64,000 bases of DNA from Ovis canadensis (taxonomy: Eukaryota > Chordata > Mammalia > Artiodactyla > Bovidae), in contig NC_091248.1 in assembly GCF_042477335.2 (NCBI RefSeq), positions 121,418,501-121,482,500 of the forward strand, in the 5' to 3' direction. A program made the position numbers and the translations under genes. Below the pieces are notes generated by a model. The model made no database searches. It was not told the DNA's origin and was given only the letters and a program-made list of their open reading frames with translations. The stretch's first letter is position 1, and each line of letters starts with the position of its first letter. Below are positions 11,306-21,786 of the stretch, piece after piece.

Positions 11306-12223
11306 ATGTCCCCTTCGCCCACATTGATCTTCAAGGTCACCTTTTTCCTGGAGTCATTGGTTGCCATGCTGCAGAATGGCTTCATACTTCCCATGATGAG
11401 CGGGGAGTGGGCGTGTAGCCGGACTTTGCCCTCCAGTGACATGATTGCGGCCTGCCTGGCTGCCTCCCAGTTCTGTCTGCATGGGATGGCCCTCCTGAAC
11501 AACCTCATGGCCTCCTCTGGCTTTTGTTCCAAAATCTACTATTTCAGCATCCCCTGGGATTTCATCACCTCCCTCAGTTTCTGGCTGACTGCCTGGCTTG
11601 CTGTCTTCTACTGCACGAAGATCTCCCTCTTCTCTCACCTCGTCTTCTTCTGGATTAAGTGGAGGATTTCTCGATTGGTTCTCCAGCTGCTGCTGGGCTC
11701 CTTGATCTTATCTGGTCTGACTGTCATCTCCTCAGCTGCTGGGAATACAATTCTTGCCCAGATGATGGCTGCCAAGAGTTCCCATGGAAACGCCCTGGCT
11801 GGTAGCATACACGCTGTCTATTTGCACTGTTTTCTACCTCATGTAATTCTCATGAGGTTGGTTCCATTCCTCCTGTTTCTGGTGTCCACCTTCTCACTCA
11901 TGGTCTCGCTGCGCCGGCACCTCGGGCAGATACAGGACCACAGACTCAGCCCACGTGATCCCAGTACCTGGGCTCACACCATGGCCCTGAAGTCACTTGC
12001 CTTCTTCCTCATCTTCTACACCTTGCACTTCCTGTCCCTGGTTATCATTGTGTACATCCCAGCCTTCCAGAAACACTGGCACTGGGCCTGTGAGGTGGTG
12101 ACCTAAGCAGGCATCTGTCTGCACTCCAGCATCTTGATGCACAGCATCCCCAAGCTGAGAAAGGCCCTGAAGAAGAAGCTTTGGCGAGCCCTGGACAAGG
12201 ACCAGTTTGTCTCCAGTTATTAG
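11306..12223 (+). pseudogene. TAS2R62: TAS2R62-like bitter taste receptor, stop codon in TM7
   Basis: This is a single-exon, class-T seven-helix receptor for bitter compounds, predicted for the plasma membrane and coupling to gustducin-type G proteins. The start is the first ATG of the long frame (A at -3), matching the family N-terminus. Visible landmarks are an NGF in TM1, a diverged TM2 (AACLAASQFCL), TM3 ending in WLAVFYCTKIS, the SHLVFFWIKWRIS loop, TM5 and ICL3 (SLMVSLRRHL), and the TM6 stretch AHTMALKSLAFFLIFY. The frame reads 266 residues and stops at TAA 12104-12106. The same frame then stays open for 38 more codons, containing recognisable TM7 and tail sequence (KLRKALKK), to TAG at 12221-12223. 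The only frame-ending lesion is that one nonsense codon. The gene lies upstream of TAS2R60 as I recall in human, where TAS2R62 is a pseudogene. The identity is recalled, not searched. A sequencing error or segregating stop allele is possible. Confidence 0.85.
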
Positions 12224-12581
12224 TATCAATAGCTACTATCACCAAACAAGCCCTGAGTGGCAAGAATGCACAAGGTTTGGGCGCTTTCACTCTTTTTCAT
12301 TTCCCTCTTTCTTCCTCACTCTTTCTGTATCCCATTAATTCTTTTTCCATCCCTCTCTGTTTCTACCGTCCCTTCCACTGCTCCTAGTCTCTTGCCTGGG
12401 TCCTGAACCAGCTTGGACTAGGATGGTGGCCTCATTTCCACACAGGCCTCTCTCACTCTCTACACAAGGAGCCCTAATAACATTCTCCAGTCCACACCGC
12501 CTTTACAGAGAGCTGTGATGGTGCTCAGTTGTCCTGTGGTCAGCCTAAAGGGTTTTTCTGTTTTGTCGTTGTTTTAAATGG
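12224..12581. other. 3' flank of TAS2R62
   Basis: Pyrimidine-rich, unremarkable sequence. No clear AATAAA at a convincing distance was chosen, and no repeat was recognised. Confidence 0.4.
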
Positions 12582-12793
12582 TGGCTTCCCTGGTGGTGCA
12601 GAGGTTAAAGCGTCTGCCTGCAGTGTGGGAGACCTGGGTTCAATCCCTGGGTCAGGAAGATCCCCTAGAGAAGGAAATGGCAACCACTCCAGTACTCTTG
12701 CCTGGAGAATTCCATGGATGGAGGAGCCTGGTGGGCTATAGTCCGTGAGGTCACAAAGAGTCAGACACGACTGAGCAATTTCACTTTCACTTC
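12582..12793 (+). mobile_element. Bov-tA SINE
   Basis: The head is GGCTTCCCTGGTGGTGCAGA with a tRNA-like B box (GTTCAATCCC), followed by the Bov-A body and ACACGACTGAGCAA. It is well preserved. Confidence 0.9.
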
Positions 12794-15700
12794 AATGGTG
12801 ACATAGGTTGTCCCGTCCACATCAACTGCCCTCTGCCTCCCTTCTCTGCTCTCAGAGCTCGGTGCCTCTACTGCAGCCTAGGAAGCTTCTTCCTGTCTCC
12901 CAAGCTTCTTCCTGTCTCCCCACAGACTCTTCCCCGCTGCCTGGTGTCTCGGTCCATCTGGAAATTCCTTCTTTCCTTTCTCTGTCATTCTTTGCCATTC
13001 TTTTCTTTTGTGCCCTGCTTAAGATCAGTCCCACTCAAGGAACTTTTTTGAACTGTTGAAGTCTGAGGGCATATATGAGTTTTGTGCCACTATAGACCCT
13101 GCCTGTGATTCTGTGTGTTTGCTGTATGTTGAATTAAAGCAAATTGTCTGATGTGGCAAAGCTTTTAGGTCTTGGCCAGTAGAAGATAGAAAAGGAAAAC
13201 AAAGGGAATTTGCTATAGTTCTTAATTTTTAGAATCTTACTCTTCCTGTCCACTCAACCAGGACGTTGGCCCCGGATGCTGATGTCTAGGATGGCAGTCT
13301 ATAAATTACGTTGTTTGCATATCAGAGTGTGTGCAGAATGATCCACTGGATGGAGAAAGGAAAATATGACAACTTCAATATATTTTTACTCTCATCTTTT
13401 TAATTGCAATTTAATATGTATTTTATGATATATTAATACAATGAGCAGTGTATTACAAGCATATAATTAAATAAATATGCATATGGTGGAATTCGTGTTC
13501 ATAGTTTTTTTTAACTGATGGAGTTTCCTATAAGTAAATTTGGAGATCAAGAGACAAGAAAAGATTGGGAAAAGCACCCCACATGGTTAACAGGTTTATA
13601 TGTCCAAGCTTATCAAAACAGGAATAACAGAACAGAAATCATTGCATTATGGTAAGTTGTCCAAGAACCGTGGGAAACTTAGACCTCAAGACATTATAAT
13701 ACTAGCTAAGGGCTGAAATACGGCAAAAGGAGAGAGAAAGAGGAGCTAGAAGAGATGAGTTAAGAGGGTGAGGGGTTTTCACTTAAAAGAAGATTAAGGT
13801 GTTAAAAGAGAAGATCCCTAAATTGCAGGAGAGAAGCTTAAAGGGTTTCCCAGAGAAAGGGTGAAGTTGGACACAGGAAACTGGAAAGCTGGAACTATCA
13901 TCAAGAAATCTTTTCCTTTTTAAAAAAAGCAGCAACATGAGTGAGCTGGGAAAGCAATAGCAAACTGCATGGATTGAATTTTGGAACTTAAGCCACAGAG
14001 GGCTGAGTGGAGGCAGCAAAGACAGAGGCATCAGCGATGTCACCTGGAACAGTGGCTTTCCCTTGGTCAGAGCTCCAGAACTTAAATATCTTGGGTGGGA
14101 AGGGGATGGTCGTGTGACTCCCATGTTCTGCAGCATTTTCACAGTCTTTTGAGTTATGCCACGTCCACTGGGCTTATTTCAGGACTTTTTAATTGGTTGA
14201 TGTTCTCATCCTCCCTTTCCTAGGCTCTAGTTCATAAGAGCCCATGAACATTTGGTGGCTTCATCTTGACCAAAGACACAGGCTAATATCTCATCCTGAC
14301 TTTCAAGACCTGGAATCTCTCCCCAGTCTACCTTTTCAGCCTGATATGCCACCATTCCCTTATGGAAATCCTCTGCTGTAGCCAAACTTATCCTTGTGCT
14401 AGACATACTCACACTTCCACCTCCTTTACTGATGTCATCTCTCTGTGCTTTCAACATACAAGGCATGTCTTTGCTCTTCCACATAAAGGGGCTGTGGCTG
14501 CTACTGAATCCCTCTCAGAATTCTTGGGATGGAAATAGGATGACACATACATTTCGAACCACAGTCTGGGTGTCCTCCTTTTTTGTCCTTTGAGAGACAG
14601 AACCGAGCTGTTTTTCCATTCCGGGAATCTACTCAGGATTCCTACCTCTATCACCCTTATGATCATATATATAAAGACTGCCTGTTAGAATTTCAATGTT
14701 CTCAGACTTGACTTCTACCAGATAAGAAAGTCTGAATATGAGAAAGCAAAGTGTAACAAACAGAAAGCACAAACAACAAAAGAATCGCCATAAAACACAA
14801 CTGTCTATTAAAATACAAGTGCTTATTCACCCTTTTGGATTAACTTAACCCTCACTTAGTATATATATATGCCTAGTAAATGTTTGTGGTTTATGATAAG
14901 GGTATGAAAACACTTTCAGGGCAGATACTTACTAAGAGCTCATTGTTACAGCCTAGCACCTTTCACAGGGTCATTACAGCATATTGGAGATGCTTACTAA
15001 TTGTTGTTAGTCGAATTGAAGAATAACAGTGCATCTTTCTCAGTATATGAGCCAACGGAGATGTAGGAGGCAGATGGGGAAATATATGAGTTTTCCATAT
15101 TGAGAGGTTTGTGGCTGGTCAGACTCCAGAGCTATAAGCTCAAAGTTTGCTTTATTTCTCCACGTTTCAGTAGGAAACAGCCGAATGCCACCCAGATGAA
15201 TGTGGGTGGCAAGGTAGAGAGCAGTTGGGAACTCTACCCCATGCAGTTTTGCATCTTCTCAGAAAGGCAGAGTGAATGAGTTACCTAAGCTCACCTCGGC
15301 TTTCCCCAGGAACACAGTGTTCACTGCAGCAAGGCTTCTGTGTTTGAAGAACAATTCCACCTGGACCTTTGTCCCAGGTAAACTGGGAACCAGAAAGAGA
15401 TGCTAGTGATCTGCATTCTCTTCTCTCTTGATGGGGTTCTGTGCTTGGAACTGGTAGGATATGGTGCTGGTCAGGAGGTGAGTGTACTATCAAATACCCC
15501 CTCTCTCTCCTGTTACTTGATCATGAGCCTTCACCATTGCTGTGTTTGACCCAGAAGAATTTCCACTTGCCTTACTCCCTGTGACATATTAACCTGCTTA
15601 CACTCACCTGAGTATGTAAGCACTCACCTGATTGCTTTTTTAAAAAATTCTTTGAATGTCATTCCTATTGAAAATGTGGCTTTTGCTTATTCCACCTACC

Positions 15701-15989
15701 TCTAATTAAAGTACATGTCCAATATTTGGTGCCTTGGACCTCTATTGCACCCCTGATGCTTTCCTGAATTCTTCTAGGACTACTTGTCACACCATGGGAT
15801 GGAGGTCATTATAATAACAATTGTCATCATCACCTTACTTACTTCTTATGAATGTGTAGAGATTTATAGTTTACATATACACATCCCTATATATGCATAT
15901 AATATATTCACGTTTATTTGTGATCCATATTTTACAGGTGAAGAAATAGGGGCTCACAGAGATTAAATGACTAGTCCAAAGATCCATAG
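12794..15989. other. Gene-free interval with ancient L2/MIR-like traces
   Basis: A small direct repeat built on AAGCTTCTTCCTGTCTCCC lies at 12883-12919. Bases 14290-14540 resemble the body of an L2 element and 14900-15020 another L2-type stretch, both very diverged. Bases 15815-15985 look like a MIR, with a core of the form TTTTACAGGTGAAGAAATAG and then AAATGACTAGTCCAAAG. No gene is supported. The 119-codon reverse frame near 13783-14142 has no domain signature. Confidence 0.4.
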
Positions 15990-16568
15990 ATAGTGACTGT
16001 TCAGTTCAGTTCAGTTCAGTCACTAACTCATGCCCCACTCTTGCGACTCCATGGACTGCAGTATACCAGGCTTCCCAGTCCGTCAACAACTCTCAGAGCT
16101 TGCTCAAACCCTTTTCCATCGAGTCGGTGATGCCATCCAACCATCTCATCCTCTTTCGTCCCCTTCTCCTCCTGCCTTCAATCTTTCCCAGCATCAGGGT
16201 CTTTTCCAACGAGTCAGTTCTTCACATCAGGTGGCCAAAGTGTTGGAGTTTCAGCTTCAGCATCAGTCCTTCCAATGAATATTCAGGACTGATCTCCTTT
16301 AGGATGGACTGGCTGGATCTCCTTGCAGTCCAAGGGACTCTCAAGAGTCTTCTCCAACACCACAGTTCAAAAGCATCAATTCTTTGGTGCTCAGCTTTCT
16401 TTATGGTCCAACCCTCACATCCATACATGACCACTAGAAAAACCATAGCCTTGACTAAAAGGACCTTTGTTGGCAAAGTAATGTCTCTGCTTTTCTATAT
16501 GCTGTCTAGGTTGGTCATAGCTTTTCCAAGGAGCAAGTATCTTTTAATTTCATGGCTGCAGTCACCAT

Positions 16569-16779
16569 GTGCATAGAAATATCAAATAATCAGGAAGGGT
16601 GAAACAAAGCCTCACATTTCAAGGACATGACTTTCACTTTTCACTTTCATGCATTGGAGAAGGAAATGGCAACCCACTCCGGTGTTCTTGCCTGGAGAAT
16701 CCCAGGGACGGCGAAGCCTGGTGAGCTGCCATCTATGGGGTCGCACAGAGTTGGACACGACTGAAGTGACTTAGCAGTA
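16569..16779 (+). mobile_element. Bov-A2 fragment with foreign 5' segment, inside BovB
   Basis: An 11-bp duplication GCAGTCACCAT at 16558-16568 and 16780-16790 brackets the insert, and the host BovB continues on both sides. From 16630 the insert is 5'-truncated Bov-A2, starting in its linker and ending GTGACTTAGCAGTA. The first 60 bases or so (16569-16629) match no Bov-A or BovB sequence that I recognise, so they entered together with the SINE. Confidence 0.85.
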
Positions 16780-19083
16780 GCAGTCACCATCTGCAGTGAT
16801 TTTGGAGCCATTAAGTGACAGGACCAGATGCAATGATCTTGGTTTTTTGAATGTTGAGTTTTAAGACAGCTTTTTCACTCTCCTCTTTCACGTTCATCAA
16901 GAGGTTCTTTAGTTCTTCTTTGCTTTCTGCCATAAGGGTGGTGTCATCTGCATATCTGAGGTTATTGATATTTCTTCCAGCAATCTTGATTCCAGCTTGT
17001 GCCTCATCCAGCCCAGCATTTCTCATGATATACTCTGCATATAAATTAAATAAGCAGAGTGACAATATACAGGCTTGACATACTCCCAATTTGGAACCAG
17101 TCTGTTGTTCCATGTCCGGTTCTAACTGTTGCTTCTTGACCTGCGTACAGATTTCTCAGGAGACAGGTCAGGTGTCTGGTATGCCCATATCTTTAAGAAT
17201 TTCCCACAATTTGTTGTGATCCACACAGTCAAGGGCTTTGGTGTAGTCAAGAAAGCAGAAGTAGGTGTTTTTCTGGAACTCTCTTGCTTTTTTGATGATC
17301 CAGTGGATGTTGGCAATTTGATCTCTAGTTCCTCTGCCTTTTCTAAATCCAGCTTGACCATCTGGAAGTTCACAGTTCATGTACTGTTGAGGCCTGGCTT
17401 GGAGAATTTTGAGCATTACTTTGCTGACATGTGCGATGAGTGCAGTTGTGGGTTAGTTTGAGCATTCTTTGGCATTGCCTTTCTTTGGGATTGGAATGAA
17501 AGCTGACCTTTCCCAGTCCTGTGGCCACTGCTGAGTTTTCCACATTTGCCGGCATACTGAGTTCAGCACTTTCACAGCATAATCTTTTAGGATTTGAAAT
17601 AGCTCACCTGAAATTCCATCACCTCCACTAGCTTTGTTTGTAGTGATGCTTCCTAAGGCCTACTTGACTTTGCATTCCAGGATGTCTGGCTCTAGGTGAG
17701 TGATCACCCCATTGTGATTATCTGGGTCATGAAGATCGTTTTTGTATAGTTCTTCTGTGTATTCTTGCCACCTCTTCTTAACATCTTCTGCGTCTTTATA
17801 TGTCTATACCATTTCTGTCCTTTATCGAGCCCATCTTTGCATGAAATGTTCCCTTGGTATCTCTAATTTTCTTGAAGCGATCTCTAGTCTTTCCCATTCT
17901 ATTGTTTTCCTCTATTTCTTTGCATTGATCACTGAGGAAGGCTTTCTTATGTCTCCTTGCTATTCTTTGGAATTCTGCATTCAGATGGGTATATCTTTCC
18001 TTTTCTCCTTTGCCTTTAGCTTCTCTTCTTTTCACAGCTATTTGTAAGGCCTCCTCAGACAGCCATTTTTCCTTCTTGCATTTCTTTTTTTTGAGGATGG
18101 TCTTGATCACTGTCTGCTGTACAGTGTCATGAACGTCTGTCCATAGTTCTTCAGGCACTCTATCTATCAGATCTAATCCCTTGAATCTATTTCTCACTTA
18201 CATTGTATAATTGTAAGGGATTTGATTTAGGTCTTACCTGAATGGTCTAGTGATTTTCCCTACTTTTTTCAATGTAAGTCTGAATTTGGCAATAAGGAGT
18301 TCATGATCTGAGCCACAGTTAGCTCTCGGTCTTGTTTTTGCTGACTGTATAGAGCTTCTTGATCTTTGGCTACAAAGAATATAATCAGTCTGATTTCGGT
18401 ATTGACCATCTGGTGATGTCCATGTGTAGAGCCTTCTCTTGTGTTGTTGGAAGAGGGTGTTTGCTATGACCAGTGCATTCTCCTGGCAAAACTCTGTTAG
18501 CCTTTGCCCTGCTTCATTCTGTACTCCAAGGCCAAATTTGCCTGTTACTCCAGGTATCTCTTGGCCTCCTACTTTTGCATTCTAGTCCCCTGTGATGAAA
18601 ACGACATCTTTTTGGGGTGTTAATTCTAGAAGGTCTTGTAGATTTTCATAGAACTGTTCAACTTCAGCTTCTTCAGCATTACTGGTTGGGGCATAGATTT
18701 GGATTATTGTGATACTGAGTGCTTTGCACTGGAGACGAACAGAGATCATTCTATCACTTTTGAGATTGCATCCAAGTACTGCGTTTTGGACTCTTGGTGA
18801 CTCTAATGGCTACTTCCATCTCTTATAAGGGATTCTTGCCCACAGTAGTAGATATAATGGTCATCTGAATTAAATTCTCCCATTCAAGTCCATTTTAGTT
18901 CACTGATTCCTAAAATGCTGATGTTCATTCTTGCCTCCTCCTGTTTGACCGCTTCCAGTTTGCCTTGATTCATGGACCTAACATTCCATGTTCCTATGCA
19001 ATATTGCTCTTTACAGTGTCGGACCTTTCTTCCATCACCAGTCACATCCACAACTGGGTATTGTTTTTGCTTTGGCTCTGTCT

Positions 19084-19875
19084 CCTCAGATATGCAGATG
19101 ACACCACCCTTATGGCAGAAAGTGAAGAGGAACTAAAAAGCCTCTTGATGAAAGTGAAAGAGGAGAGTGAAAAAGTTGGCTTAAAGCTCAACATTCAGAA
19201 AACGAAGATCATGGCATCTGGTCCCATCACTCATGAGAAACAGATGGGGAAACAGTGGAAACAGTGTCAGGCTTTATTTTTGGGGGCTCCAAAATCACTG
19301 CAGATGGTGACTGCAGCCATGAAATTAAAAGATGCTTACTCCTTGGAAGAAAAGTTATGACCAACCTAGATAGCATATTCAAAAGCAGAGACATTACTTT
19401 GCTGACTAAGGTCCATCTAGTCAAGGCTATGGTTTTTCCTGTGGTCATGTATGGATGTGAGAGTTGGACTGTGAAGAAGGCTGAGCACTGAAGAATTGAT
19501 GCTTTTGAAGTGTGGTGTTGGAGAAGACTCTTGAGAGTCCCTTGGACTGCAAGGAAATCCAACCAGTCCATTCTGAAGGAGATCAGCCCTGGGATTTCTT
19601 TGGAAGGAATGATGCTAAAGCTAAAACTCCAGTACTTTGGCCACCTCATGCGAAGAGTTGACTCATTGGAAAAGACTCTGATGCTGGGAGGGATTGGGGG
19701 CAGGAGGAGAAGGGGACGACAGAGGATGAGATGGCTGGACGGCATCACTGATTCGATGGACGTGAGTCTGAGTGAACTCCGGGAGTTGGTGATGGACAGG
19801 GAGGCCTGGCGTGCTGCGATTCATGGGGTCGCAGGGAGTCGGACACGACTGAGTGACTGAACTGAACTGAACTGA
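19084..19875 (+). mobile_element. 5'-truncated BovB inserted into the opposite-strand BovB
   Basis: Sense BovB begins at the RT catalytic box (RYADDTTLMAES, about 19090) and runs to the normal 3' end (ACTGAGTGACTGAACTGAAC). The host minus-strand BovB reads GGCTCTGTCT before it and TTCATTCTTCCTGG after it, matching the uninterrupted order in the copy near 53680-53720. This shows nesting rather than chance adjacency. No convincing target duplication is visible. A frame of 116 codons (19510-19860) is the decayed C-terminal part of ORF2. Confidence 0.85.
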
Positions 19876-20139
19876 GCTTCATTCTTCCTGGAGTTATTTC
19901 TCCACTCCTCTCCAGTAGCACAGCGGCCTGCTGCAGGGGCAAGGGCTCTGGGTACAGCAGACCTGACTCACATAGCCTGTGGCATAAGCCCTCTTGGAGG
20001 AGGTCACCGTTAACCTCACCATAGAGCCACTGAGCAGACAACTCACAAACTGCAGAACAATTACACCAAATAGTGACAGTGACAAGACTCAAAACTTGGT
20101 CTTCTGACTTCATCTGGGGATGAAGAAGATAGGAGTACA

Positions 20140-20507
20140 AGATGTCCTGCTAACTATGTAAGGATTTCTGGTCCTGGAATCAGCTTGGGTCTTGGTCTTT
20201 CCTCCATTTAACTGTGACTTTAGGAGAGAGTTTTAATCTAAAACTTGATGCTTCATTTATTTCATCATTAAATTATTTAATGTCTTCTTTTACTCTGAAA
20301 ACTGAGATTCTAGTTTTAGAATCTAGTCTTATCCTGTGCATTAGAAAAGATGATGCTTCAACCTACTGACAGAGCCAGTAACTCACAGCGATGGATGTCT
20401 CTAGGACTAACACCTGCCTTGATCCTAGCCCAGGGTTCTTCTTGCCATAGCAGACTGGTGTTAGAGCTGTCATAGAGTGTTTCCTACATGAAATGCCCTT
20501 TGAAAAT
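20140..20507. other. Gene-free spacer
   Basis: No gene or repeat recognised. Confidence 0.4.
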
Positions 20508-20714
20508 GAAAGTCAAGTCGCTCAGTCATGTCCAATTCTTTGCAACCCTATGGACTGTAGCCCGCCAGGCTCCTCCGTTCATGGGATTTTCCGGGTAAGA
20601 ATACTGGAGTGGGTTGCCATTTCCTTCTCCAGGGGATCTTTCCAACTCAGGGATTGAACTCGGGTCTCCCACTTTGCAGTCAGACTCTACTATCTGAGCC
20701 ACCAGGAAATCCCT
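20508..20714 (-). mobile_element. Bov-tA SINE (first of three in a row)
   Basis: A reversed Bov-tA: GTCGCTCAGTCATGTCC tail side, Bov-A body, B-box-like GGATTGAACTCGGG, ending AGGAAATCCC. Confidence 0.88.
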
Positions 20715-20906
20715 AAAGTGAAAGTCGTTCAGTCGTGTCCAACTCTTTGCGACTCCATGGACTATACAGTCCATGGAATTCTCCACGTCAGAATACTGAA
20801 GTGGGTTACCTTTCCCTTATCCAAGGGATCTTCCCAACCTAGGGATTGAACCCAGGTCTCCTGCGTTGCGAGAGAATTCTTTACCAGCTGAGCCATAGGG
20901 AAGCCC
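20715..20906 (-). mobile_element. Bov-tA SINE (second of three)
   Basis: It directly follows the first copy, in the same orientation, and ends AGGGAAGCCC. It is more decayed in the Bov-A body (ACTATACAGTCCATGG). Confidence 0.88.
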
Positions 20907-20961
20907 AGAACTGCCCTTTAAAGGTCACTAAGAAAATATGGTTTAAAATTCACTTGCAGGT

Positions 20962-21175
20962 GCATCGTGTGCTCAGTCACGTCAGACTCTTTGTGACCCC
21001 AGGGACTGTAACCTGTGAGTCTCCTCTGTCCATGAAATTTTTCAAGCAAGAACACTGGAGTGGGTCGCCATTTTTTACTCCAGGGGATACTCCTGACCCA
21101 GGGATTGGACATGCACCTCTTGCGTCTCCTGCATTGGCAGGCAGATTCGTTACCACTAGCACCACCTAGGAAATC
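20962..21175 (-). mobile_element. Bov-tA SINE (third of three)
   Basis: A reversed Bov-tA about 55 bases after the second copy, ending CACCTAGGAAATCC. The tRNA-like part carries a short internal duplication around the CTCTTGCGTCTCCTGC text. Confidence 0.85.
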
Positions 21176-21786
21176 CTTTATTATGTATAATTGTCTCCTG
21201 TGTTCTATTTGATAATAATGGTCCCCACAAGTAATAGGATTTGAGTTAACCTAAGTAGAAGTGTTGCTCAGTTTTATACCTGTCAAAGGAATTTTCTAAA
21301 GTCACCTGCTTCATAGGGTTATTGTGAGAACTAAGGACAACAAAGATCACTTAGAACAGTGCCCAGAACACGCCACCAACCATGGATGTGATCTCCGACT
21401 GTCAGATGGGGGTGTGCTCACCAGATTTCCTCATGGAGTGGCCAGCAGGTGTGTTGTCATGTCTTCGGTGTCAGCTTAGAGAGGTGTAAGTTCCCACATG
21501 AGGGATGCTAAATGCAAGGACCTGATACAGTATCCATGCCAGTGTTGACACGGGCAGAAAGCAGACAGAGGAAGGACAGGCAAATTCATGGACAGGCAGC
21601 GAGACTTCTGAAACTGAGCCTTAATCATATTTGCATCTGTTCTGAGAAGAAAATACCTCTTCACCCTCCTCAGATAGCCCACATCCTCGACTTTATCCTC
21701 TGTACTTGGGCAGCTGGAGGGACCAATATTATCCAGGACCTTCTAGAACCGCCCTACAGGAAGAGACCTTGAAGTCTGCAGGAGAG
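21176..21786. other. 5' flank of TAS2R60 with a MIR-like trace
   Basis: Bases 21270-21375 resemble a MIR (GGGTTATTGTGAGAACTAAG, then CAGTGCCCAGAACA). The rest is unassigned. TAS2R promoters have no consensus that I could score by eye. Confidence 0.4.

Larger units (their letters stand above)
15998..20069 (-). mobile_element. Near-full-length BovB LINE, minus strand, with two nested insertions
   Basis: BovB is an RTE-clade non-LTR retrotransposon encoding endonuclease plus reverse transcriptase. The plus strand starts with the reversed 3' tail (repeated GTTCA units). It then passes through RT sequence (reverse frames at 16811-17113 with the RYADDTTLMAES catalytic box, and at 17122-17416) and through endonuclease-region frames to about 18950. 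It resumes at 19876-20069 with 5' sequence. Flanks ATAGTGAC at 15990-15997 and 20070-20077 look like the target duplication; they extend to 11 bp with one mismatch. Removing the nested Bov-A2-containing insert and the plus-strand BovB leaves about 3.0 kb, near the expected length of about 3.2 kb. Many stops and frameshifts make it dead. Confidence 0.88.

Noticed and set aside
21706-21786. An upstream in-frame ATG for TAS2R60
   Set aside because: The added 27 residues have no family counterpart; the ATG at 21787 matches the usual start.
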